A DNA stretch of 64,000 bases, taken from contig JAQTQX010000011.1 in the NCBI GenBank assembly GCA_028712075.1, forward strand, positions 1 to 64,000. Direction: 5' to 3'. Made by a program: the position numbers and the translations under genes. The notes below the pieces were generated by a model that ran no database searches, had not been told where the DNA came from, and worked only from the letters and a program-made list of their open reading frames with translations. This DNA comes from Desulfuromonadaceae bacterium. GTDB taxonomy: Bacteria > Desulfobacterota > Desulfuromonadia > Geobacterales > Pseudopelobacteraceae. Shown one piece after another: positions 9,201-18,697 of the stretch. Position 1 is the first letter of the stretch. Each line of letters opens with the position of its first letter.

Positions 9201-10555
9201 GCGGCACGTTCATCACCAAGAGCAAAGGCAAACTCAACGGTACCGTCGAGTCGGTTGAAAACCGGTTCGTATTCCAGTAACCCTTCATAGACAGAGCCGA
9301 ACTCCTCCACATTGAGAGCCGCGTAGTTGACACGAATCACCTGACCATTGTTCGGGTTTTCATACAGACTCAGGGAACGAAGGCAGTGCAACAGGGTCTC
9401 GTTATTGAGGGCACAGCGGCCAAGCGGGCCGATGGCGTCAAAACGGAACAGGTCGCCAGCCAGCGGGGCGATACCGAGCTTGCTGCCGGGGCCGCCATCT
9501 TCAAACAGATTGAAAGTTGCCAGTAGGGCCAACCAGTGATCATCGTGTCGCCGGTCTGCCAGGTAGCGTTTTTCCGAAAGTCGACGCAGACGCATCAGAC
9601 TGTAGTAACGGTCATAGATTTCACGCTTGGCAGCAACTTGTGAGAGCGGATATATAAGATTGCGCTCTTCAATGACCATCAGGAAGAGGAGGCGATAAAT
9701 CAGCCGAAGCAGGTAGTGATAGTATTCTAAAGGCTCAAGTCTGCCGGAATTGATCTCATCCAATAACTCTGTGTTCTTGGGATGCATCAGAAAGCCATTG
9801 GCAAAGGTGCGGATAGCATTTTCTACAGCCTTGCTCAACCCATCGCGGATACGCGCACCGGAATCGAGCGAATCCTGATGGTAGCGTTCAATGATGCTGT
9901 CAGCTGAGTTTTCGAGCTGTGCAGGCAAGCGGGTAACATGCAGCAACCGATAAAGCACGGCAAAGTCGGCAAACAGGCCATCGCTGAAGATCCGGTCGAG
10001 GTCGAACTCCAGGTAGGTGAGCTTCACCAGGCGTGAACTGTCCCGTAACAGCCGCAACAACTTGCCATTGGTGACAATGCCATAGAGCTGTTCAGTGAGA
10101 TTCAAGTATTCCTGCATCATGGCATGGGCCGACATCTTGAGGGCGGCCTTCTCAGGTTTACGATCCAACCCGGCAATCTCACGACTGCCGGTAATCTGAA
10201 TGGCGGCATTGCCACGATTGGTGACACGGTGGGAAATCGGATACAGTTTGTTGTTCAGCTCAATGCTCTTGGCCTCATACTCGAGTTGATAACCAAGTAG
10301 CCCCAGCAACGGCACGACCCATAGGTTTCGGGTCTCGGTAGTGGCCGGGGAATCTTCTTTGAGAGTTTCCAGCTTGCGGTTGTAGATGCGCCAGTAGTCC
10401 TGAGCATCGGCCCACGCCCGGGCAATCTCGTCCTTTACCTTTACTGACGCTTCCAGCCCAAAATCAGCCGGGCGCTGACCGTTGGCATCATCGAGCTTTT
10501 CGAGAATGTCTGGGGAAAGGATCGAACCTTCTATTCGAATGGAGGGATAGTTCAT
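6266..10555 (-). CDS. Eco57I-type N6-adenine DNA methyltransferase, large form (DrmMI/PglX-like)
   Basis: 1429 residues. The AdoMet-binding motif I reads ADISCGSGHILLAA (about 495), followed by IYGVDLNPLAVELCK, and the catalytic motif IV is CILGNPPYLGG (about 764), typical of N6-adenine methylases of the Eco57I/PglX class. About 490 residues precede the catalytic core and the target-recognition region lies about 850-1110. An Ala/Lys-rich linker (about 1220-1250) leads to a ~170-residue C-terminal extension. It overlaps the SNF2 gene by 4 bp (ATGA), so translation is probably coupled. It likely marks host DNA as self. A ~320-bp GC-rich patch (6880-7200) differs from its neighbours and suggests mosaic origin. 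Restriction by this protein itself is not excluded, but no nuclease motif is evident. Confidence 0.88.
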   Translation of the reverse strand: MNYPSIRIEGSILSPDILEKLDDANGQRPADFGLEASVKVKDEIARAWADAQDYWRIYNRKLETLKEDSPATTETRNLWVVPLLGLLGYQLEYEAKSIELNNKLYPISHRVTNRGNAAIQITGSREIAGLDRKPEKAALKMSAHAMMQEYLNLTEQLYGIVTNGKLLRLLRDSSRLVKLTYLEFDLDRIFSDGLFADFAVLYRLLHVTRLPAQLENSADSIIERYHQDSLDSGARIRDGLSKAVENAIRTFANGFLMHPKNTELLDEINSGRLEPLEYYHYLLRLIYRLLFLMVIEERNLIYPLSQVAAKREIYDRYYSLMRLRRLSEKRYLADRRHDDHWLALLATFNLFEDGGPGSKLGIAPLAGDLFRFDAIGPLGRCALNNETLLHCLRSLSLYENPNNGQVIRVNYAALNVEEFGSVYEGLLEYEPVFNRLDGTVEFAFALGDERAATGSHYTPDDLVQPLIKHSLDYLIADKLKESDPEKALLSLRVADISCGSGHILLAAARRIATELAVVRTGEEQPSPIAFRTAIRDVICNCIYGVDLNPLAVELCKVALWLEAHIPGKPLNFLDHHIKCGNAIVGFARREELERGVPDEAFATMPGDDKEIAASFRKRNKEERQIHEKRLGKQDSLAFTPEVEKHLSEVLKGWRTITGLPERTPAEIESKKKRYQEFAGSQDSWLLNQVAAIPVAQFYIEKVKENQPKLITDEEYRGYLDGNRHPQGQATAMAWTLANRKRFFHWFLEFPEIIEQGGFDCILGNPPYLGGQALSGTYGHSFCHYVKWEFVPAGLSDLVAYFVRRIYGLLRPTGFAAFITTNSIKDGDVRKDGLDQVLSQGGAINFAVRGIKWPGRANLVVSLVGFHKGQWKGKCFLDNKDVQVISSYLEDSLDGGDPVALHANADRIFQGSIFLGDGFMLSHEEATKLIKTDKRNQEVIFPAINGQEINNNPDQVPGRSIINFFDWDIEKAEEYIEPFQIVEEKVKPFRATQNRQRNRDIWWIYAEHRPGLNRNLRPISRCFVAARTTKHLNFSITPTNYVFTDALYVFTSDRWDHYCLVQSTIHEVWARKYSGALETRLRYSPSDCFETFPFPERLWQASDSALEAIGEHYHEFRRSIMLRLWLGLTDIYNLFHNRDLTQAIVGKVSGKPEETEAGYQGILELRKLHRELDEAVLAAYGWIDLNLGHEFHEVETLPENDRVRYTVSPDARKELLKRLLALNHQRAAEEKANAPAKATKTAKAKAVKMKKSAEEPALFDLESFSQVSFPTSAREKALTDASLAIIEKTGDITSMDHLDILLLATHPEWCKSFLDDTGLKRLEMVEKSVPSGFFTEGQNSIMWGDCRDYLEKRQALHIDRASIAQTIRRGVNFMEVKQLFSSGIDNIITIAMDAHKEVKKLRQQVESATEVQKMLLHIFDQRHQEYKLAA

Positions 10556-13431
10556 GCGGCACCTCCAGTCTGTCCACCTTCAGGTAAGAGAACATATACC
10601 CCAAGCAAGTCCATTGGCAGCACCGGATGTACTACCTGGAACCGCTTGCCGTCCATGAGTGAACTGAATCGCTCGTGGGCCTCCACCAGTTTTTGTGACT
10701 GCTGTTCCGCCACACCATCGAACTCTGTCGTAAAGCTTTGCAGCAGCTTCAGTTCGTTATCGAGGAAACTCATTCTGGCCGGTGTAGGCAGATCGGAACT
10801 TGCCCGAGCTGATGACAACAGCTCACGAGCCTGACTGTGGTTGAGATATTCCTTCTGTTGAGGTGTGCCTTTCCAGCCCCACAGGATCATCTCTTCAGCC
10901 ACTACCTGCTGATGCCCTTTACGATCTTCTATGACATTGCGACAACGGAAAAGTAACAGTGTGGTTTTGATTGAAACCTGGCGGGTACGGATGACGGCAG
11001 TACGTGCGGCACGCTTGTCCATTCGACTGACCGTGTTGGCCATGACCAACTGACAGAGCTGCTCCACAAAGCGGTGGTTACGCCCAATATAGTGGTAGCC
11101 TTCAGGAGTTGGAGAACTGAAGCTTATACTCACCACATCTCCGGCTGGCAAAATTCCACGCAACTGATCCGGCATATTGGCCGTGACAATACGGAAGCCT
11201 TTGGCCTCCGGCATAACTTGAACACCGAAGAGGTTATTCAGAGTAGTCGTGACAAAGTCTTTCACGGCATGAGGATCACCAATTGCTTCATCGACTTCTT
11301 TTAGGTCGGCTTCAATCTCATGTGCCTTGATGGCATGCTGAGCAAAGATACTGCGGGATGCCTCTTCACGCTTGGCAGCTTCTTCCACCTTGCGTGTGAC
11401 GTTGATCTTGGCCTCTTCTGCCTCGTTGAATTCACCAAAGTCAAAGGCAAGTTGATTACGACTATCTTTTCTCTTGGTAATCTTTCGATCAGGATTGATG
11501 AGGAGCGCCTGGGTGATGGTGTCGATAATGCTCTGGGAGTCCTCGGGAAACGGGACGTTGATACCGGTGGAACGCTTGATCTCCCGCACCTTGCGCAACA
11601 GAACATCAAGCACGATACCGTCAATAGGGTTGTCAGCGCCATACAGAAGACAAGCTTTAACCTCGGGTGCAATCTGACCGAAACGGTCAACACGTCCTTC
11701 GCGCTGCTCAAGCCTGTTTGGATTCCAGGGGAGATCGTAATGGAGAACGGCGGTAAATTGGTCCTGTAAGTTGATTCCTTCACTAAGGCAGTCAGTAGCA
11801 ACCAGTACCCGCAGCTTCGATTTCCCCATTTCCTCAATCTTCTGCTTGCGTAGCTCATCCGGCAGTTCGCTGGTGATAACCTGGATGTCGAGCTTGGGGA
11901 ATTTCTTCTTTAGCACTGGAGCAAGCAATTCGCCTACATAGTTGGCAGTGGCAATGTAACGGCAGAAAATAACTGGGTTGAAACCGGATGCCAGCCATTC
12001 CTGCAGAAGAGCTTCAGCTGTGGCAACTTTTTTGTCGTCCTTGATTGTTGAAAGACCTGCGAGCTGTTGTGAAAAGGCCCGCAACTTCTGTCGTTGGGTT
12101 GCGCTCCAGTCATTCTGCTCAATTAACTGGATGGGGGTATTGTCTCCCTCAAACCCGAATTCGGTATCCCTGACCGGGTTTTCATCAAGAGCATCAACAG
12201 TCCATGATGTCTCGTCTGCGGCTGCCTTAGCCAAGTTGGAAAGACGTGTGTTCAGCATCTCGACCCCGGCAGCGGGGCTGGACATGACGCCACGTAGCAA
12301 AGCTAGGGCGGTCCAGTATTGTATCCTGCGTTGTCCTATCTTGCCTGGATCGACTGAAATAAGTTGCTTGGCAAAATCAAGAATTTCTTCAAAGAGGTTT
12401 CGATATCCCAGAGACAAGGAATAATCAGCCTCAAAGGCATCACGGGTCGGGAAAGGTGTATCTTCTCCCATCCACTTTTCTACGTCACCCCTTTTGCGTT
12501 GGATAAAATGGCGGGCCAGATCGCGGCGTTGGTTTTGTGAAGAGCTCGGCAAATCAAGGGTCTCGAATTCCGGCTGCAAAAGACCAAGCAGTGAATGGAA
12601 CTCCTCCGGCTTACCGCTGTGCGGGGTAGCTGTAAGCAGAATCATCTGCTGATGGGCTTTCTTGGCCAGGCGACTGATCAGATGGTAGCGCTGCTGCTGG
12701 CTAGCTGAAGCTCCGGCAGGACGTGTGCAGGTGTGAGCCTCATCAATGATCACCAGCTCCGGACACTGTTCAACAAAGACGTCACGGCGATTATCGGACT
12801 TGATGAAGTCGATGCTGATAACCTGGAAAGGGTAGTAATCATAGACACTGGTATCACCCTGGATCTGACGATCAAGACGGGCCTGAGTATTGGAGCGGAT
12901 AATAACCGCTTCAATATCCAGCTTATCTCTGATTTCATTCTGCCACTGTTCGCACAGATGGGGCAGACAGATAACTGCAAAGCGTTGGATCTTTCGTCTC
13001 TCCAGCAACTCTTTGGCAATCAGGAGCGCTTCAATAGTTTTACCAACACCAACATCATCGGCCACCAGCAGACGAACCGAATCCTGACGCAAGGCCATGA
13101 TGAGCGGCACCATTTGATAGGAACGTGGGCGGAAGGAGAGTTTAGCCAGACAGCGGAATGGACCGGCACCATTGCGGAAAGCCAGACGTGCTGAATCGTA
13201 GAGCAAACGTGCGGTGCTGATGTCACCAAGATCATCTTTACAAGGAGGGAGAAAAACTGTTTCCTGAGGTTTGTCGGCAGGGATGTTCAGTGGTAGATAG
13301 ATACCGGCAATTTCATCATCTGAGCCACCAAGAGGTTTAACGACCAATAGATCCGGATCAACCGATGGGAGCACAATCCAGTCGCGTCCTCGTAAAGAGA
13401 CCAGTTTACCTGGCTGATAGGTTGTATTCAT
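10552..13431 (-). CDS. SNF2-type superfamily 2 helicase/translocase (DrmD-like)
   Basis: 959 residues with both RecA lobes of a SNF2/RapA-like translocase. Motif I is ADDVGVGKTIEAL (DDVGVGKT at 125-132), motif II IIDEAHTC (DEAH at 230-233), motif III LLTATPHSGKP (about 265), and the C-terminal lobe has ATDCLSEGINLQ and QREGRVDRFGQ (motifs V and VI, about 560-600). The gene overlaps both neighbours by 4 bp. In class 1 DISARM a SNF2 protein (DrmD) sits beside the large methylase DrmMI, and the order here, SNF2 then methylase, fits that pairing. It probably translocates on double-stranded DNA. The assignment to DrmD rests on family and context only. Confidence 0.87.
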   Translation of the reverse strand: MNTTYQPGKLVSLRGRDWIVLPSVDPDLLVVKPLGGSDDEIAGIYLPLNIPADKPQETVFLPPCKDDLGDISTARLLYDSARLAFRNGAGPFRCLAKLSFRPRSYQMVPLIMALRQDSVRLLVADDVGVGKTIEALLIAKELLERRKIQRFAVICLPHLCEQWQNEIRDKLDIEAVIIRSNTQARLDRQIQGDTSVYDYYPFQVISIDFIKSDNRRDVFVEQCPELVIIDEAHTCTRPAGASASQQQRYHLISRLAKKAHQQMILLTATPHSGKPEEFHSLLGLLQPEFETLDLPSSSQNQRRDLARHFIQRKRGDVEKWMGEDTPFPTRDAFEADYSLSLGYRNLFEEILDFAKQLISVDPGKIGQRRIQYWTALALLRGVMSSPAAGVEMLNTRLSNLAKAAADETSWTVDALDENPVRDTEFGFEGDNTPIQLIEQNDWSATQRQKLRAFSQQLAGLSTIKDDKKVATAEALLQEWLASGFNPVIFCRYIATANYVGELLAPVLKKKFPKLDIQVITSELPDELRKQKIEEMGKSKLRVLVATDCLSEGINLQDQFTAVLHYDLPWNPNRLEQREGRVDRFGQIAPEVKACLLYGADNPIDGIVLDVLLRKVREIKRSTGINVPFPEDSQSIIDTITQALLINPDRKITKRKDSRNQLAFDFGEFNEAEEAKINVTRKVEEAAKREEASRSIFAQHAIKAHEIEADLKEVDEAIGDPHAVKDFVTTTLNNLFGVQVMPEAKGFRIVTANMPDQLRGILPAGDVVSISFSSPTPEGYHYIGRNHRFVEQLCQLVMANTVSRMDKRAARTAVIRTRQVSIKTTLLLFRCRNVIEDRKGHQQVVAEEMILWGWKGTPQQKEYLNHSQARELLSSARASSDLPTPARMSFLDNELKLLQSFTTEFDGVAEQQSQKLVEAHERFSSLMDGKRFQVVHPVLPMDLLGVYVLLPEGGQTGGAA

Positions 13432-16400
13432 CGTACCTTCCGGAAGATATCAGGTCGAGCGGCCACGATTTCAGCCAAGCTGTCCCGGTAGTAGTAAACC
13501 CATACTTCATCACCCATGGCCATGATGGCCTGGCGTTTTTCATCATCTTCCGACCGTACCAGTGGATCATCGTGCGGGGTACCGTCACAGAAGACCCAGA
13601 TGCGTGGTTCATAGTAGAAATCTGGCTGGACATAGAGACCTTCAACCCGTTTCTGTGCTGCATCTGGCAGACGGAGACCGTTTGCAAAGAGGTGATCTAT
13701 CAACCGGCGCTCCGTTGATGAGTTTGGATCTATGTTGCGCAGCAGGGCCTGGTAGTGTTCATCGTAACTGCCGAAGCCCTGGTTTGACTGAATCTCTATA
13801 GTGCACAGCAGCAGCTTTTCCAGAGCATCTTTAATCAGATGACGGTCGATGATCTTGTGATCGCGCTGGTTGTAATAGCTGAGCAGGTCATCATAGGAAG
13901 CTGGTCCCTTATACTCGGCGTCATCATAGCGGCAGATAGCATAAGCCTGCTCTATCACTTTATGGAAGGCATGGATGTTTTCAACAAACTGGGAAAGAAT
14001 TCCAAGACTACCCTCAGCCGACTCATACAGCAGAATATTGGGCGCTTCTGGGTCACCCATGGTGACAACGCCAATTTCGCTTGGTTCTACCTGGAAGACT
14101 GTCTCGATAGCCCGTTTCAGCGCATGCTGCAACGTGATAACACCTTCGGGCTTGAGACCCAGCGGTTGAATCGGCTCTATATAAAGAGCATCGGCCAGGT
14201 TCGAGGTCATGAGCTTTACGCGGCGATACGGCTCGGTAATATGACTACCTTCTTCAGGTACGGAGCTGCTCCAGTCGCCTGAAACCATGCCGATGGGGAA
14301 CCCTTCTGCTTCCTGCGCCCGCCACTTCATATTGATATGGACAAGTCGTGCTGCCGGAATGTAGCGAATATTGAGTAGCTCGTTTTCGCTTGAATGAACG
14401 ATTGCTTTTCGTACCCGCTCAATTTGCCCGCCATCGACGGAGAAGTATGTTTTAATTTCAAAACCCTTGGATACACGTTCCTCTTCTTCACAGGATATCC
14501 TATCAATCTCTCTTGCGCGGGATTCAGTCATCTCCAGTAAATCATGAATATGCAGTTTGTTGGCGTTATCACCAAGCGAAAGTCCCGAGAATGGACAGAA
14601 CTCCAGGTCTTTCTGATCTGCGGGGAGGAAGTACCCAGCTTTCGTGCTGATCTTCGCTTCAGTGAGAGCGGATTCGGCATCCTGGATCACCAACTGGCAA
14701 ATTTGAAATTTGCGACCGTTGTGATAGATAATGTTTTGAGGACCGAATTCACGCAGTGCTATTGAACGCGGGCGAGAGACAAATTCGCCTTGGGAATCTC
14801 CAGTAGGAAGAAATACGCGCAGGGGAAGACGGGTGAAGTTGTAGCCGGGCAGGAAGCCTTCGGATGCCAGATAGCGGTAAGGGTAAAACTCTGACAGTTC
14901 TGATGATCGCCCAGTAAGGTCATTGCGCAGCAGATCAAGCTGGCGGGTTGCCTGATCCAGATGACGCTTATATTTACGGTATTCATCACTACCAAGACTC
15001 AATGTGCCGCTTTCGATCTTCTGGGTGGCCTTGGTCAGAATCGTTCGGGCGGAACGGTAGAGCCGCCGCCAGCGGTTCAGTGAATCATCGAGGTTTTCAA
15101 CAATCTTCGACAGGTTCTGATCAATCCATTGTTCGGAATACCAGGTAGTGGCCTTTATCACCAATTGATCGTCAAAGTCGCGAATAACCCGCTTGAAGGT
15201 TGCCTTCAGGCGGTCGAATTGAGCTGGTGAAATGGCCAGTCCCGCTCTGACACTGGCGGCCAGCGGCATGGTGTCATTGTCATCAGTGACCAAGTTCATA
15301 ATGGATGGTTTGGCACCACCAACATTGTCGATGCCAGGTAGCCCGATTTCGGAAGCGACCATGGCATTGAGATGTGATAGCAGCAGTTCTTTGTTGCAGA
15401 GATCAAGACGCGGAGCCATGACTGTACCCGCCACCAACTCTCGTTGCTCTTTGAAGAAGTGACGATCATGAGGGGCATAACTGGAGCAGTAGGTAAAGAT
15501 CAGTGCCCCCTGGCCACTTCGACCGGCACGACCAGAACGTTGGGCATAGTTGGCAGCGTTGGGCGGAGCATTCCGCAGATGAACCACACTGAGGGAGCCG
15601 ATATCAACACCGAGCTCCATTGTGGGAGAGCAGAACAGTGCGCTGACTGATTGAGACCTGATCTTTGTCTCATCAAGCTTCGTCTTGGCATCATCCAGAA
15701 ACCATTCGGCTCGGAAGCAATCTTCTCGATCCAGGCGGGTGTCTGTATTCAACTGGCCGGTGTGATCTTCACCCCGGAAGCGTTTCATTGTTGAGAAATC
15801 GCGCTGATATAGATTTTTGAAGAAGTCGTTGGGTTTCGGAGTTAAATCCTTGTAGGAACGGCGCTTGATGACATCAGCCTTGACAGTTGTACCATCAGCG
15901 TTTTTCCAGATGACACTTTCCAGACGGAGGCGGTAAATCTTGACCTCTTCATTTTTCTCACTTCTTGCCGGGAACGACTTCAGATAATCAGCCTGTTCAA
16001 GCATGTCCATGATCTGGAGGATGAGTTCACGATACCCCTCTCGCTTGAGGTCAATATCGAGACCTTCCCTTTTAACAAACTGCTTGATGAATTTACCCAG
16101 TGAACTGGCTGGTCCCATGCTTTTGGTGAATAGCCGGGCATTCTTGTTGAGCGGTTCGTAGCGGATGTAATACGGCTCTTTGAATTTTTCATTACGATCC
16201 AGTGACCAGGGGCGCTTGAGAAGTTCACCAAAGAGTTTTTCGTATTCCTTGAGCTTGGACTGAGTAAGGTAATTCTCGCTATGGATGGCAAATTCAAGAC
16301 GGAAAAAATCAAGGATAGTGCTGATCAGTTCTTTTCGTTTCGCCTGGTCCAATGCACCAAACAGAGGTGAAGCCGACCAGAACTCATCGGTGGCAGCAAT

Positions 16401-18602
16401 TTCATCCATGTCTTTATATTCAATAGCCAGCAGAGCGCACTGCTCCAGGTTCGGCAGTACCACACGCCAACTTCGTCGCAGATCGGCCACCGCTCGGTAG
16501 AACAGGAAATCCTGAAGCGCCTGCTCGTATTTACGTCGGATTGGTGCCAGGGCTGGTTCTTGATTCACATTGGCAAATTCGAGGAATGGGAGTCGCAGTG
16601 ACTTGAAGACCGATTCGCCGATAGTAGCGAACGTGAGGCTGCCGCCAGGTGTTTTCTCTAATGCCTTATGAATTCCCGCACGAAGTCTGATGACCTGAAC
16701 GAAATCGTTAAAGTGGCCCGCTTGGAGAGCGGCGTCCTGTCGATTGTCGGTAAAGCTGAGCAGCTTCTGGTCTTTGACAGAATAACCGGCATCGTTGAGC
16801 CGATTGAGGATGGAAAAAGCGGTGATGGTTGTGGAGGTGCTTCGACCTTCACTGCCAAGCTTGGTGAGTTTGGTTCCTTCGTTGGTTTTGGTATCAAAGA
16901 ACACACCGGCAGTTGGATCGAACAGCAGTGGGGCTTTCATAAACCAGCCCCACCATTTCATCTCTTTTGTTTCTGAACAGTTCCCGTATTCATCAAACCA
17001 GAGCTTTATGGGGAAGTACTGCTTCTTCTTGCTGTCCACAACAACACCAGATTTCGTTACACGAAACCAGGACTCAGGCAGCATTTCGGCATCTTCGGTG
17101 AGATCCCATAAGTCGTCTCCCACAAACAGATAGCCATCATTTGTTTCTTCATCATCAGTGGTCTCTCTGAATTCCCGTGGTTCAAGTTGTTCCCCTGACC
17201 GTGAGACACACAGATATGGATGGCCGCTCGCACGGCTGAATACGTTGGGGAAGATCGGCTTTTTGTCCGCTTCATCTTCTTTGTACATGCCCGGTTCAAG
17301 TGTAATAAAGCGATTATCATCCTGATCGAGTGTTGTGTAAACCGAGCCGGTCTGGGATATGAACTGATGCAGCTTGAATGGAAGCAGAGTGTACCGCTCG
17401 CCGGATTCTTGAAGCCTGACATTGGCGAGACTGATCCATTGCAGTAGTTCTTGGAGAAAAGTACGACAGGTTTCCGATGGCATACCTGAATCTGCTGCCA
17501 ATTCCTGGGCGATCTCTACCAATTGTTTCGGTTTGCCCCGAACGAGGATGCCTTCACGGACACCGAGGGCAATCTTGTTCTCCAACCAGATGGCAACCGG
17601 ATGAACCTTCAATTTTTCTATATCGTCATTCGGATTGATACTGTCGGCGATCGCATCGGCCAGTTTGTTTTTGGGTGGAATCACGCCTTCCGATGAGAGA
17701 GAACGGGTTAGTTTTTCATTCACAACCTGCTCGGGAGTAAATATCCGTCCGAACAGCTTGGTAGCGACACCGGCAACTTCAGCTCTCTGCTCGGCAAGGT
17801 TGCCCGAAGTATCGGAAACCATGGTTGCGGAAGTGCCTATGCTGACAATCTGATGAGAGCAGTTTGAGCGGATTCGCCGAATAAGCATGGCAACATCTGC
17901 ACCCTGGCGCCCACGATATGTATGGAGTTCGTCAAAAACCAGAAAACGGAGATTCTCGTATATGCCATCCCGGATTTCACGTTCACGGACTCGGGTCAGC
18001 AACAGTTCCAACATCATATAGTTGGTAAGCAGGATCTGCGGTGGGTTCTCCCGCATTTTGGCACGGGCATCCTCACCTTCCTGGCCGGTGTACTGGCCGA
18101 ATGAGATCGGAAACGCCTTGCCGGTTGTATCCTCATAATTCTTTTTGTAACGGGTGAATTCTTCAAACTGGGAATTGATGAGGGCATTCATCGGGTAAAC
18201 AACAACAGCAGTCACACCTTTGGAGCCAGGATTGGAAAGCAGGTGATGGAAGATTGAACCGATATAGGTAAGTGATTTTCCCGAACCGGTACCGGATGTG
18301 ACGATGAAGTCTTTACCGGCAGTGCCAAGTCGGATTGCTTCGACCTGATGATGATAGAGCTTATAGCCTTTAAAGATGTCGCGAATATCAGGGTGGAGTG
18401 TGCCGGATGTGGCAAGATCTTCGAGGCTGCCGAACATCTCAAATGCAGGGTTAAACTGAAGGAGTGGTTCTGGCCAGAGCTTACCGCGACTTAACTCGCG
18501 GTTGACAACCTTGCGGATTTCAGGATCGGCTATAGATATGAAACTGCGAATGTAAGAGGAGTAGTCACCGACAATATCGGCATGAGTCTGGAAAACATTC
18601 AT
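13428..18602 (-). CDS. Large DEAD/DEAH helicase with DUF1998-like C-terminal region and possible PD-(D/E)XK/Vsr-like tail
   Basis: 1724 residues from ATG at 18602, chosen because AAAGG lies 8 nt upstream; an upstream start at 18641 has no site. Motif I is TSGTGSGKS (103-110), motif II FDELHTYRGRQGADV (DELH at 224-227), and the second lobe has SPTMELGVDIGSLS and QRSGRAGRSGQGALI. Around 1370-1560 lie EFCPFSGLSLG and ILLYESAEGSLGIL, which resemble the Cys and glycine motifs of the DUF1998 region of MrfA/DrmB-like helicases. The last ~90 residues (VQPDFYYEP, IWVFCDGTPHDD, then a Lys/Arg helix) look like a Vsr or PD-(D/E)XK fold with Asp-Asp in strand order. It may therefore combine the roles of DISARM DrmA and DrmB in one chain. 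First gene of the locus. Confidence 0.85.
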   Translation of the reverse strand: MNVFQTHADIVGDYSSYIRSFISIADPEIRKVVNRELSRGKLWPEPLLQFNPAFEMFGSLEDLATSGTLHPDIRDIFKGYKLYHHQVEAIRLGTAGKDFIVTSGTGSGKSLTYIGSIFHHLLSNPGSKGVTAVVVYPMNALINSQFEEFTRYKKNYEDTTGKAFPISFGQYTGQEGEDARAKMRENPPQILLTNYMMLELLLTRVREREIRDGIYENLRFLVFDELHTYRGRQGADVAMLIRRIRSNCSHQIVSIGTSATMVSDTSGNLAEQRAEVAGVATKLFGRIFTPEQVVNEKLTRSLSSEGVIPPKNKLADAIADSINPNDDIEKLKVHPVAIWLENKIALGVREGILVRGKPKQLVEIAQELAADSGMPSETCRTFLQELLQWISLANVRLQESGERYTLLPFKLHQFISQTGSVYTTLDQDDNRFITLEPGMYKEDEADKKPIFPNVFSRASGHPYLCVSRSGEQLEPREFRETTDDEETNDGYLFVGDDLWDLTEDAEMLPESWFRVTKSGVVVDSKKKQYFPIKLWFDEYGNCSETKEMKWWGWFMKAPLLFDPTAGVFFDTKTNEGTKLTKLGSEGRSTSTTITAFSILNRLNDAGYSVKDQKLLSFTDNRQDAALQAGHFNDFVQVIRLRAGIHKALEKTPGGSLTFATIGESVFKSLRLPFLEFANVNQEPALAPIRRKYEQALQDFLFYRAVADLRRSWRVVLPNLEQCALLAIEYKDMDEIAATDEFWSASPLFGALDQAKRKELISTILDFFRLEFAIHSENYLTQSKLKEYEKLFGELLKRPWSLDRNEKFKEPYYIRYEPLNKNARLFTKSMGPASSLGKFIKQFVKREGLDIDLKREGYRELILQIMDMLEQADYLKSFPARSEKNEEVKIYRLRLESVIWKNADGTTVKADVIKRRSYKDLTPKPNDFFKNLYQRDFSTMKRFRGEDHTGQLNTDTRLDREDCFRAEWFLDDAKTKLDETKIRSQSVSALFCSPTMELGVDIGSLSVVHLRNAPPNAANYAQRSGRAGRSGQGALIFTYCSSYAPHDRHFFKEQRELVAGTVMAPRLDLCNKELLLSHLNAMVASEIGLPGIDNVGGAKPSIMNLVTDDNDTMPLAASVRAGLAISPAQFDRLKATFKRVIRDFDDQLVIKATTWYSEQWIDQNLSKIVENLDDSLNRWRRLYRSARTILTKATQKIESGTLSLGSDEYRKYKRHLDQATRQLDLLRNDLTGRSSELSEFYPYRYLASEGFLPGYNFTRLPLRVFLPTGDSQGEFVSRPRSIALREFGPQNIIYHNGRKFQICQLVIQDAESALTEAKISTKAGYFLPADQKDLEFCPFSGLSLGDNANKLHIHDLLEMTESRAREIDRISCEEEERVSKGFEIKTYFSVDGGQIERVRKAIVHSSENELLNIRYIPAARLVHINMKWRAQEAEGFPIGMVSGDWSSSVPEEGSHITEPYRRVKLMTSNLADALYIEPIQPLGLKPEGVITLQHALKRAIETVFQVEPSEIGVVTMGDPEAPNILLYESAEGSLGILSQFVENIHAFHKVIEQAYAICRYDDAEYKGPASYDDLLSYYNQRDHKIIDRHLIKDALEKLLLCTIEIQSNQGFGSYDEHYQALLRNIDPNSSTERRLIDHLFANGLRLPDAAQKRVEGLYVQPDFYYEPRIWVFCDGTPHDDPLVRSEDDEKRQAIMAMGDEVWVYYYRDSLAEIVAARPDIFRKVR

Positions 18603-18661
18603 ATGGGAAACCTTTGTGAGGAGTTTTGTCGCCAGTAACAAAAAAATATCATATAAGAAAA

Positions 18662-18697
18662 AAGCCGCCCGTCAGCTATGCACTGAAAAGGCGGCTT
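18662..18697 (-). terminator. Rho-independent terminator reading leftward
   Basis: Arms AAGCCGCC (18662-18669) and GGCGGCTT (18690-18697) pair over a 20-nt loop; on the minus strand the stem is followed by TTTTTTCTT. It can stop read-through from the transfer operon into the helicase gene 60 bp further on. Because the helicase promoter may lie upstream of it, it could also act as an attenuator in that gene's leader. Confidence 0.65.

Noticed and set aside
6266-18602. Canonical DISARM or BREX system
   Set aside because: No PLD nuclease (DrmC), no separate DrmB, and no PglZ, BrxC or BrxL; only DISARM-like.
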